NCBI GenBank assembly: GCA_011620465.1
Contig: WOZC01000123.1
Location: forward strand, 1 to 19,380
Direction: 5' to 3'
Length of the DNA stretch: 19,380 nucleotides
Source of the DNA: Anaerolineaceae bacterium
GTDB taxonomy: Bacteria; Chloroflexota; Anaerolineae; Anaerolineales; Anaerolineaceae
Positions 13,361-19,380 of this stretch are shown here, in pieces. A program made the translations under genes and the position numbers. The notes under the pieces were generated by a model. That model saw only the letters and a program-made list of their open reading frames with translations. It was not told the DNA's origin and ran no database searches. Position 1 is the stretch's first letter. The number at the start of each line of letters is the position of its first letter.

Positions 13361-14041
13361 TCAAATAATCGGCAGTTTTCGTCCATTTTGCTTCAGCCAT
13401 AACCGCCGTTTTTGATAATCTGGAAGCATTTGAGCAACAAAATTCCAAAAGACAGCAGCATGATTGTGGTGGCGGATGTGAGCCAGTTCGTGTACGACCA
13501 CGTATTCGAATTCCTCCAGCGGCAGCATTGCCAACCGGTAAGAGAAATTTAATGCGTTTTTTCCGCTGCAAGAGCCCCAGCGGGTTTTCGCGCTGGTTAT
13601 TCGCAAAGATCTCACTTTTAAGCCCCATTTTGGAGCGTATTGATCGATGTAGATAGCGGCTAATCTGCGGGTTTCTTCACGGTAAAATGTTATAAACAAC
13701 TTTGAAGCCTCATCGAAGCGGTCCTTTTGCAGTATAAATCCCTTATTGCTGCTGAAACTTAACCCATTTTTCACCTGATCGACATGTGTCAATTTCCAAA
13801 ACCGCCCCAGGTAGAGGATTTGCACGCCATCATGATACGCCTGCTGAACATTGCCGGGAGTGATTTTTATCATTCGCGCTTTTGCCTGGGTGATCCAGCC
13901 AGACTTTTCCCGGACAAATTGCTCGATGATGCTCCTGCGGGTACTCATCGGGGCTCGCACGATCACTTTCCCTCCAGGCTTGACCTCGATAGCCATTGTT
14001 TTGCGCTTGCTATACTTGATTTCGTCGATCAATTCGTGCAT
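13361..14041 (-). CDS. YgjP/SprT-like zinc metallopeptidase (DUF45)
   Basis: 226 residues from MHELIDEIKYSKRKT, chosen because family members carry the S-K-R-K-T strand within about ten residues of the N terminus. An ATG at 14086 (15 residues longer) is the alternative; neither has a convincing ribosome site. Family features are KYSKRKTMAIEV followed by GGKVIVRAP, the TRWGSCSGKNALNFSYRLAMLP motif near residues 153-175, and the zinc site HELAHIRHHNH starting near residue 184, with HELAH as the HExxH core. The family is a gluzincin-like soluble peptidase of largely unknown substrate. The 294 bases up to the divergent lipoprotein gene hold no other gene that I can support. Confidence 0.87.
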   Translation of the reverse strand: MHELIDEIKYSKRKTMAIEVKPGGKVIVRAPMSTRRSIIEQFVREKSGWITQAKARMIKITPGNVQQAYHDGVQILYLGRFWKLTHVDQVKNGLSFSSNKGFILQKDRFDEASKLFITFYREETRRLAAIYIDQYAPKWGLKVRSLRITSAKTRWGSCSGKNALNFSYRLAMLPLEEFEYVVVHELAHIRHHNHAAVFWNFVAQMLPDYQKRRLWLKQNGRKLPII

Positions 14042-14335
14042 TCCCTGATTATAGCCGTTGATCGTACCGATATTTACTTTGATCATGCCGGTCTTGCAAA
14101 GCACCCCAGCGCTGTAAGCGCATGTAGGCAGACCGAGCACGCGATCTGACCGCAGGTCCACAGATTTGGTATGCATCAAACCAGCTTCCACGCCCTTATG
14201 TCCGAACTGAAATGGCGTGCTCCTCTCGTAACCTCTCACCTTTGCTAAGCCTGTGAATGGACTGAAGCCAACCCATATGGCAGGGGTTTGTTCATTACCG
14301 ACCACGCCAACCGGAATAAAGTACAATTTCAGGAT

Positions 14336-14905
14336 ATGTACAAGGCAAAATTACACAAAACGATCCTCCTGGTCATGGTTCTGTTGACCCTTCTCAGCGC
14401 TTGCTCGCAGACTTCCGGCAAAAGCTTACCGCTCGAAGATTACCGCGACCCCCAGGATCGCTACAGCTTTGCTATCCCGGAAGGCTGGGAAGCCAGCGTC
14501 GAAGACCAGCTGCTCACGATCGTTCCGCCTGGCTACGCTGGAGGTGAAGAAGAAGTAGTGGTCAGGGTCTACACCTCCTCCACCAACACCACAGACACCG
14601 CCACGCATATCGACCTGGCAAAAAAACAGATCGAACCTTTTCTTTCTGCCTACATCGACGACGAATATGAAGTGGTCAACGAGGGCGATACGCGTATTGA
14701 TAAATACCCTGCCATGCTGCTCGATTTCGCTAAACCCTACGAAGACAGTTACATGCTTGGGCGGGTCGTGATCGTAGCCATGCCCTTCTATGTGCTCGTT
14801 TTCCTCGGAACAGGCGTCGAAGCCAATTGGGAAACTTTTTTGCCTACCTTCAATGAAATGCTGAAGCAATTCAGTCTTGTCAACCCTGTTGAACCAGAAG
14901 AATAA
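14336..14905 (+). CDS. Secreted lipoprotein with PsbP-like domain
   Basis: 189 residues from MYKAKLHKTILL. An upstream in-frame ATG (14288) would put 16 hydrophilic residues before the signal peptide, so 14336 is preferred; AGGA lies close upstream. The N terminus is a classic lipoprotein signal, KLHK then a hydrophobic core and the lipobox LSAC with the lipidated Cys at residue 23. The mature part begins with YRDPQDRYSFAIPEGWEA, typical of PsbP/DUF1795-type domains found in extracytoplasmic lipoproteins, and ends with an acidic NPVEPEE tail. It is the first gene of a three-gene operon; the next gene starts two bases after its stop. Confidence 0.85.
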   Translation: MYKAKLHKTILLVMVLLTLLSACSQTSGKSLPLEDYRDPQDRYSFAIPEGWEASVEDQLLTIVPPGYAGGEEEVVVRVYTSSTNTTDTATHIDLAKKQIEPFLSAYIDDEYEVVNEGDTRIDKYPAMLLDFAKPYEDSYMLGRVVIVAMPFYVLVFLGTGVEANWETFLPTFNEMLKQFSLVNPVEPEE

Positions 14906-14907
14906 CC

Positions 14908-15477
14908 ATGCCTATGCGTCGACTGACCTTGCCATGGTTTTCCTGTCTCTACATAATAATTAGCCTTGCATTTTTCAACTCTTGCCAATACCAGCCTGCC
15001 AGCGCGGAGCGAACAGAAGTCCCCATATTTATCCCGCCAGCCCGGGGTGAATCCACACCTTCTCCTGCCTATACTCCGTCTCTTGTGGAGAACCTCCCAT
15101 CCAAAACAGAAACTGTCAGCACCCCTTCACCCGAACCTGAGGAAATCAAGAATTGTGAACTCACGACGGACCCGGATTATGGCTTTTCGGCTGATGCGCC
15201 TATCCAGGTGGGCAGCAACCAGTTGAGCGATGGTCCGGAACGCGAGCTGATTTATTTGCTCACGCTGCGGGGACCGAATGGGGAAGAAGTCTTCTATACC
15301 CGCCAAACTCCCCAGTTCAACCAGGCTGGCACAATTGTCGACCCATACCTGGTCGAATATGAAGGCATCAAAGAGCCGGTCACACTCTATTTTGACCTAT
15401 ATAACTACGCGCCGCTCCTCGTTCCGCTCGGCTTCACCTGTGAAGCCCCTTTCCCAATCCGACCTCCCCAGGAATAA
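14908..15477 (+). CDS. Lipoprotein of unknown function
   Basis: 189 residues. The N terminus MPMRRLTLPWFSCLYIIISL is a signal peptide ending in FFNSC, with the probable lipidated Cys at residue 26; a second ATG at 14914 could also be used. A proline/threonine/serine-rich linker follows (about residues 45-80, e.g. STPSPAYTPS), then a compact domain with two cysteines (NCELTTDPDYGF near 80 and FTCEAPFP near the end) that could form a disulphide. The middle (LIYLLTLRGPNGEEVFYTRQ) is beta-rich. I do not recognise the domain. The spacing of 2 and 3 bases to its neighbours shows that it is co-transcribed with the other lipoprotein and the MFS exporter. Confidence 0.8.
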   Translation: MPMRRLTLPWFSCLYIIISLAFFNSCQYQPASAERTEVPIFIPPARGESTPSPAYTPSLVENLPSKTETVSTPSPEPEEIKNCELTTDPDYGFSADAPIQVGSNQLSDGPERELIYLLTLRGPNGEEVFYTRQTPQFNQAGTIVDPYLVEYEGIKEPVTLYFDLYNYAPLLVPLGFTCEAPFPIRPPQE

Positions 15478-15480
15478 TTT

Positions 15481-16683
15481 ATGCTTCGAGTCAACGCAGT
15501 TTTCCGACGTTATCCATTCCAATTCTGGCTGATGTTTTTTGGGTTGATAATCTCCAGCACAGGCACAACCATGGTCTGGCCATTTCTGACGATTTACGCT
15601 TCAGAAAAACTGTTGCTTCCCCTGGCAGCTGTCACCAGCCTGATGACCTTCAACTCGGTTTCTGGTTTAATCTCCTCAATTGTTGCAGGTTCACTCGTCG
15701 ATCGTTTCGGTCGCAAAGGGATGATGGTGATCGGTCTTCTTGGGATGGCAGTCGTCTACCTTGGCTATATCCCTGCCATCGAATTCTGGCAGTTTGCCCT
15801 GCTGATGCTCCTCTCTGGTATCTTTAATCCACTTTACCGGGTTGGAACAGATGCGATCGTCGCTGATATGATCGAGCCAGAGAACCGCACGCAAGCCTAT
15901 AGCCTTACCCGAATGGGTCGCAATGTGGGCGTTGCTCTCGGACCGATTTTGGGCGGTCTGGTGCTTTCACGTTCATACAACATCGGCTTTATTTCCGCAT
16001 CGGTAGCCTTGACTTTCTTCGGTCTTCTCACCATCATTTTCCTCAAAGAAACTCTTCAACGAGATGAAGGCAAAAGCAAGGATTCCCTACGAGATCAGTT
16101 GAAAGTGGTTTCGCAGGCGCTGCAAAACAAAGCTTTCACTCGCATGATTGCCTCCTTTACTATGATGGATATTTGCGCTACGTTGATGTGGGTGGTGCTG
16201 GCTGTTTATATCAAGCAAAACTTCGGTATCGGCGAAGCACAGTATTCCTGGATACCTACCACTAACGCCCTGATGGTCATTTTCCTGCAGGTAGCAATCA
16301 CACGCGTCTCCCAGAGGCACTCACCAACCAGGGTGATGCCTGTTGGCGCGGCTTTTTACGCGATAGCTATGATTTTCGTGGCAGTCAGCAGCAGTTTTTG
16401 GGGTTTTCTGCTGGCAATGATCATCATGACTTTCGGCGAATTGGTCGCTGTGCCAACCGCAACCGCTTATGTTGCCAACCTGGCACCACCCGATCAGAGA
16501 GGTCGCTACCTGGGCTTTTTTGGGCTTACCTGGTACATTGCCCTTTCGGTTGGACCAATGGGCGCGGGATTTCTCTCGGATAAAATCGGCATCCAGGCTC
16601 CCTGGTTTGCTGGTGCAGTTGTCGGCATGATTGCCGTTTTGATGTTCCTCAGTTTACGAAAGTTGGAAACCAGCCCAAATTGA
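15481..16683 (+). CDS. MFS transporter, DHA1 drug-exporter type
   Basis: 400 residues with about 12 hydrophobic segments, the normal length for a major facilitator. The loop 2-3 motif A is clear, GSLVDRFGRKG at residues 70-80, and a motif C-like GRNVGVALGPILGG follows near 148-161, a feature of drug/H+ antiporters (DHA1, MdtH-like). Proton-driven export of a small molecule from the cytoplasm is the expected role; the substrate cannot be read from sequence. The start has AGGA seven bases upstream and follows the lipoprotein stop by 3 bases. Two co-transcribed lipoproteins suggest envelope-linked transport. No terminator is evident in the 157 bases to the next start. Confidence 0.9.
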   Translation: MLRVNAVFRRYPFQFWLMFFGLIISSTGTTMVWPFLTIYASEKLLLPLAAVTSLMTFNSVSGLISSIVAGSLVDRFGRKGMMVIGLLGMAVVYLGYIPAIEFWQFALLMLLSGIFNPLYRVGTDAIVADMIEPENRTQAYSLTRMGRNVGVALGPILGGLVLSRSYNIGFISASVALTFFGLLTIIFLKETLQRDEGKSKDSLRDQLKVVSQALQNKAFTRMIASFTMMDICATLMWVVLAVYIKQNFGIGEAQYSWIPTTNALMVIFLQVAITRVSQRHSPTRVMPVGAAFYAIAMIFVAVSSSFWGFLLAMIIMTFGELVAVPTATAYVANLAPPDQRGRYLGFFGLTWYIALSVGPMGAGFLSDKIGIQAPWFAGAVVGMIAVLMFLSLRKLETSPN

Positions 16684-16781
16684 CTTTGCCGGTTTTTCAA
16701 TCGATTACTTGATCAAAAGGACTCGCCTACGCCGCGTTTGTGGCGGCAATCCTTTCCAACTACCAACACCAATCAACGCGC

Positions 16782-16824
16782 TTGACAAACCCATGGATTC
16801 TTTGGATAATAGAACATATGTTCT
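16782..16824 (+). promoter_or_regulatory. Promoter with LexA-like operator for HTH gene
   Basis: TTGACA (16782-16787, perfect -35) is 17 bases from GATAAT (16805-16810, 5 of 6). The 14-bp perfect palindrome agaacatatgttct follows immediately at 16811-16824, over the expected transcription start. Its core GAACATATGTTC equals the central 12 bases of the Bacillus subtilis SOS-box consensus as I know it. The ATG of the HTH gene is 16 bases further on. Repression by LexA or a LexA-like protein is the straightforward reading. Confidence 0.72.
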
Positions 16825-16840
16825 GTTCAGAGATGCAATT

Positions 16841-17269
16841 ATGACTCAAGTCTTCGTCTTCAGCGAGAAAGATACCTTCCAGGTGCTCACCTTTCCAGAC
16901 AGCCCGGAAGAAATCGTTCACACCATCAATCAGGGTGACTGGCAATCCTTCCTGGGGTTCGACCCCCTACCTCTGCATGCCTGGGAGGCGATGCGGGTTG
17001 GAAGAATGGTCATCATTTATCCCCCTGTCCCGCCTGAAGATTACCCACAAATCATCCTGTCCCCCAAAGAATATCAGGTATTACAAGCTCTCTGTTCAGG
17101 GCAAACAAACGATGAAGCTGCTTACAACCTGCGGTTATCAGTAAGAACCATCCGGAAACGAAGCACAGTCCTTCGCTTGAAAATGAACGCCCGCACAATA
17201 CCCGAATTAGTCGCTAAAGCGACTGCACTAGGTCTGGTCAAACCCGATCTGGATAATATCCCTGATTAA
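16841..17269 (+). CDS. LuxR-type helix-turn-helix regulator, probably SOS-controlled
   Basis: 142 residues from MTQVFVFSEK. The frame extends to 16709, but the promoter and operator lie inside that extension, so 16841 is the natural start. Residues about 73-132 form a GerE/LuxR-type DNA-binding domain: LSPKEYQVLQALCSGQTNDEAAYNLRLS, then VRTIRKR and the final ELVAKATALGLV. The N-terminal ~65 residues are not a response-regulator receiver or autoinducer domain that I recognise; they are short and beta/alpha mixed. It has a strong promoter with a GAAC-N4-GTTC operator. Its stop is one base from the stop of the convergent glycosyltransferase gene. Targets are unknown; sharing its operator type with the phage cluster is suggestive. 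Confidence 0.83.
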   Translation: MTQVFVFSEKDTFQVLTFPDSPEEIVHTINQGDWQSFLGFDPLPLHAWEAMRVGRMVIIYPPVPPEDYPQIILSPKEYQVLQALCSGQTNDEAAYNLRLSVRTIRKRSTVLRLKMNARTIPELVAKATALGLVKPDLDNIPD

Positions 17270-17270
17270 G

Positions 17271-18416
17271 CTATCCTTGCGAGATCTTTTGAACGCTTTC
17301 CCACATTGTTCTTGCAACGGTAAATGCGGCTTCCGGGTGTCCAATCAAACGGGAAGATGCCGCTGTTCGTTTCAGCTGTTCTTGTTCGTTTTTTAGCCAA
17401 AATTCGATTATGGTGGAAAATTCGCCTACATTCTCAACGATCGCCCCTGCCTGGTGGCTGGTCACATAGCGCACATTGCTCTCTTCCTGACCGGGCAGAT
17501 AATCGACCAATAAAATTGGTAAGCCTGCTGCCAGCCCTTCAGAAAGGATCAGTCCGCCTGCCTTGGTGACCAGCAAATCTGAAGCCAGCATCCAGTCAGG
17601 CACGTTTTCTACATAATTATTAATGATAATAGGAAATTCAAAATGTTCCTCAAGAAGCGCCTGGTGCAGATCATCGTTACCACCCGCAATCACAACAACC
17701 TGGAAGCGGAAATTAAGATTGTCCAGAGCATGCAGGTTGTCCATGATATGTTCAACTCGGATGCTGCTGACAAACAGAATAGTGGTCAGATCTGGTTGCA
17801 GACCCAAGTCTTGGCGCAATTTTGCCCGGTCAACATCATCACAAGCAAATTTGGGGTTTACTGGTATGCCTGATATGCTCAATTTTCGCTGTGGCACACG
17901 GTTTTCAAGTGCTTTCACTTTCGCCCAGTCAGAGGCAATGAAAAACAAGTCAGGTCCAGGGGCAAACCAGAGCGAATGAACATCTGCCAGGTCAGTCACC
18001 ACTGCATAAAGCGGGATCTTTAATTCTTGTTCTTGCCTTACTTTGCCGGCAGGTGCGTTGAACATGGGATTGGTGAGCAGAATGACATGCGGTAAAAATG
18101 ATTTGACAAAATCACCAATGATTCGCTGCAAAAAAATAGTAAGAGCACCTTCCATTAATTCGCTGAACTGCCTGGAGTCACTGACTTCGTAACCTAACCG
18201 ATACAAGCCGGGAATGTTACGGACGCCTTTATCGTAGTTTTTTTCGATCGGCTTCATCAAAGAAAGCGACGGACTATCGAGAATCGGGTTGATAACCAGG
18301 TTGACCTGTTCGTCACGATACAATTCGTTTAATGCTTTCGACACCGAAACCGCTGCGCTGCGGTGACCAAAACCAGCATCACTGGTCAGGATTAAGAATC
18401 GCTTTTTTTCTTCCAT
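17271..18416 (-). CDS. MGDG-synthase-like glycosyltransferase (GT28/MurG-type)
   Basis: 381 residues. The N terminus FLILTSDAGFGHRSAA (GFGH at 15-18) is the signature of the monogalactosyldiacylglycerol-synthase/UgtP family, which adds sugars to diacylglycerol at the membrane. A middle VVTDLADVHSLWF (139-151) is typical of the same family, and the GT-B donor-binding part contains LVTKAGGLILSEGLAAGLP (282-300) and LPGQEESN (307-314). No membrane helices; a peripheral protein is expected. AGGA lies about eight bases upstream of the ATG. The role in glycolipid synthesis is inferred from the family; acceptor and sugar are not visible. It converges on the HTH gene with a single base between stops and no terminator hairpin between them. 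Confidence 0.88.
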   Translation of the reverse strand: MEEKKRFLILTSDAGFGHRSAAVSVSKALNELYRDEQVNLVINPILDSPSLSLMKPIEKNYDKGVRNIPGLYRLGYEVSDSRQFSELMEGALTIFLQRIIGDFVKSFLPHVILLTNPMFNAPAGKVRQEQELKIPLYAVVTDLADVHSLWFAPGPDLFFIASDWAKVKALENRVPQRKLSISGIPVNPKFACDDVDRAKLRQDLGLQPDLTTILFVSSIRVEHIMDNLHALDNLNFRFQVVVIAGGNDDLHQALLEEHFEFPIIINNYVENVPDWMLASDLLVTKAGGLILSEGLAAGLPILLVDYLPGQEESNVRYVTSHQAGAIVENVGEFSTIIEFWLKNEQEQLKRTAASSRLIGHPEAAFTVARTMWESVQKISQG

Positions 18417-18490
18417 TATTTTATCCTGTCTTCTCAGATTTTATCCCCTCTGGCACATCCCCGCAACTCTCCTGTATCCCGCCCAGCGTA

Positions 18491-18526
18491 AACGCAAAAC
18501 GCCGCCCATTAGAGTGGACGGCGTTT
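18491..18526 (-). terminator. Terminator of the ferredoxin gene
   Basis: aaacgccg (18497-18504) and cggcgttt (18519-18526) form an 8-bp stem that continues as cca/tgg after one mismatch, with a 6-base loop. On the minus strand the stem runs into TTTTGCGTTT, a T-rich tail. It lies 15 bases after the ferredoxin stop codon. Confidence 0.75.
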
Positions 18527-18541
18527 ATTGCATATTTTGAG

Positions 18542-19024
18542 TTAATCAACGATGGTGATTGCTTCTTCAGGGCATTCTTCAGCAGATTCTCTGGTTGCTT
18601 CCTGATACTCTTCAGGCACGGGATCCAGTAGAACTTCGGCGTAGGGTTCATTCAGGAGGCTAAAAACCTCAGGCACAATACCTTCACAAATACCACAACC
18701 AATGCACTTATCAGGGTCTACAATAGCTTTCATTCCTTCTTTCCTTTCAGAAATAAATATTGAGCTTGATTCTTCAACTTCAGTATCTTCAAAAACTTCA
18801 GTTGTTGTCTCTTCATCACGGGGTGTCTCTGCTTCGTCTTCTACTTCAATTGCGCCTTCAGGGCAATCGTCAGCAGCTTGGCGGGCAACTTCTTGAAAAT
18901 CCGCGTCAACAGGATCCATGATCACTTGTGCGACAGGTCCATCTTCCAAACTGAACACTTCTGGGGCACTGCCTTCGCAAATCTCACAACCGATGCACAG
19001 GTCTTCGTCTACACGTACTTTTAT
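18542..19024 (-). CDS. Tandem ferredoxin, two 4Fe-4S domains, apparent ATA start
   Basis: 160 residues if translation starts at ATA (19022-19024). Upstream in frame there is a TGA only 9 bases away and no ATG, GTG or TTG before the first cysteine cluster; GAGGT lies 6 bases before the ATA, and the N terminus would read KVRVDEDLC after the initiator, exactly like a ferredoxin. Domain 1: C10-x2-C13-x2-C16 and C54 followed by P. An acidic linker covers about residues 63-97. Domain 2: starts at an internal ATG (18733), with C107-x2-C110-x2-C113 and C151-P. Each domain has four cysteines, for one [4Fe-4S] cluster and low-potential electron transfer in the cytoplasm. The internal ATG has its own AAAGGA site, so the second domain could also be made alone. 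Confidence 0.75.
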   Translation of the reverse strand: MKVRVDEDLCIGCEICEGSAPEVFSLEDGPVAQVIMDPVDADFQEVARQAADDCPEGAIEVEDEAETPRDEETTTEVFEDTEVEESSSIFISERKEGMKAIVDPDKCIGCGICEGIVPEVFSLLNEPYAEVLLDPVPEEYQEATRESAEECPEEAITIVD

Positions 19025-19035
19025 TCGACTACCTC

Positions 19036-19078
19036 AAGCTGGTTTTCCAGCTTTAAAAATCTGAGCAGTTTTCTGCTC
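19036..19078 (-). promoter_or_regulatory. Two tandem hairpins in the ferredoxin leader
   Basis: aagctgg/ccagctt (19036-19042 with 19047-19053, loop tttt) and gagcag/ctgctc (19063-19068 with 19073-19078, loop tttt) are perfect stems 9 bases apart. On the minus strand both have AAAA loops, and the second runs directly into the GAGGT ribosome site. They may shape translation or stability of the mRNA. Confidence 0.5.
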
Positions 19079-19087
19079 TTCGCGCTT

Positions 19088-19093
19088 AGTATA
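19088..19093 (-). promoter_or_regulatory. Possible -10 element for the ferredoxin gene
   Basis: TATACT on the minus strand is 5 of 6 to the consensus and lies about 65 bases before the ferredoxin start, just upstream of the two leader hairpins. I see no convincing -35 at the right distance, so confidence is low. Confidence 0.3.
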
Positions 19094-19126
19094 ACACGAT
19101 GTTGCTCTTTGACCGTCTATTTCTTG

Positions 19127-19380
19127 TTAATGTTTCTTGTTAATATCTCTTCTTAATAGACGCTCCCAAGTCAACTGGGTTTCAAACTGAACAAACTTTT
19201 GAATGAATGCTTTTACTCCCGCTGAGATGATCCCGATGATCGAAGTGACACCAACAACTCCAACAACGATCAGGAAGGGAAAGGGTAACTTCGCCCATTC
19301 ACCACCGAATAACGGAATTGGCTTTCCATTGAGACCGTAAACACTCAGTCTGGTCAAGTCTTGGAACCGCTCCGCGAATT
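19127..19380 (-). CDS. C-terminal part of a membrane protein (5' end outside window)
   Basis: The frame is open from the window edge; the TTG at 19357 is not needed as a start because FAERFQDL precedes it. At least 84 residues are visible. One strong membrane segment (PFPFLIVVGVVGVTSIIGIISAGV) is followed by a charged C-terminal tail, KAFIQKFVQFETQLTWERLLRRDINKKH. No family is recognised. The stop codon falls inside a 12-base direct repeat (tttcttgttaat at 19120-19131 and 19133-19144). The 102 bases to the ferredoxin start carry only leader hairpins and a possible -10. Confidence 0.5.
   Translation of the reverse strand, partial: FAERFQDLTRLSVYGLNGKPIPLFGGEWAKLPFPFLIVVGVVGVTSIIGIISAGVKAFIQKFVQFETQLTWERLLRRDINKKH

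Noticed and set aside
13131..13628. 165-residue minus-strand open frame overlapping the YgjP-like gene
   Set aside because: It overlaps the conserved C-terminal half of the peptidase in another frame, runs through the REP-like palindrome and has no ribosome site or recognisable domain.
16709..16840. Upstream extension of the HTH gene
   Set aside because: It contains the promoter and operator and has low-complexity translation with no family match.
19120..19144. 12-base direct repeat with one-base spacer (tttcttgttaat)
   Set aside because: Simple replication slippage at the gene end; removing it changes the C terminus by only one residue.
1..19380. CRISPR arrays, tRNA or rRNA genes
   Set aside because: No regularly spaced repeats and no tRNA-like or rRNA-like stretches were seen on either strand.

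Overview
The window looks like a bacterial chromosome, most likely an anaerobic member of the Chloroflexota such as Anaerolineae. This is an inference, not a proof. It rests on the mix of a DegV protein, a diacylglycerol-type glycosyltransferase, acidic single-cluster ferredoxins, lipoproteins with standard lipoboxes, Gram-positive-type GAAC-N4-GTTC operators and an 'ATTGCGAG...GGCAAT' palindromic repeat. There is no rRNA, tRNA or CRISPR array.

Layout: (1) Bases 1-2511 are chromosomal: the end of an unknown gene, a membrane-anchored protein of unknown function, a convergent terminator, and degV on the minus strand with its promoter. (2) Bases 2641-12805 hold a compact phage-derived cluster, entirely on the minus strand and read from right to left: small terminase, large terminase, GH25 lysozyme, portal, a protease-major capsid fusion, a small holin-like membrane protein, a 62-aa protein, a connector-sized protein, a probable distal tail protein and a larger tail or adhesin-like protein. 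Nearly all genes overlap by 1-8 bases (ATGA, TGATG, ATGACTGA types) and each has a readable ribosome binding site, so the cluster behaves as one intact operon. No integrase, replication gene, phage repressor, tail tube or tape measure gene is visible. A minus-strand terminator and then a promoter with a LexA-like operator sit just upstream of the first gene. (3) Bases 12870-13360 hold a truncated Nim/pyridoxamine-oxidase-like fragment and a REP-like palindrome. (4) Bases 13361-19380 are chromosomal again: a YgjP-type zinc metallopeptidase, two lipoproteins plus an MFS exporter in a tight plus-strand operon, a LuxR-type HTH gene with its own promoter and the same operator, a convergent MGDG-synthase-like glycosyltransferase, a tandem ferredoxin gene that appears to start at ATA, and the end of a membrane protein cut by the window edge.

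How the parts fit: the phage cluster encodes DNA packaging (TerS, TerL, portal), a self-contained capsid (protease, scaffold-like segment and shell in one chain), lysis (GH25 muramidase and probable holin) and some adsorption parts. Having packaging and lysis genes but no mobility or replication genes, all reading frames open, and a probable SOS-type switch points either to a recently reduced prophage or to a domesticated, gene-transfer-agent-like or capsid-only system. The only two perfect GAAC-N4-GTTC sites I found by eye lie exactly at two promoters, one driving the phage cluster and one driving the HTH regulator about 4 kb away. That suggests the two are induced together, and it is the most interesting lead in the window.
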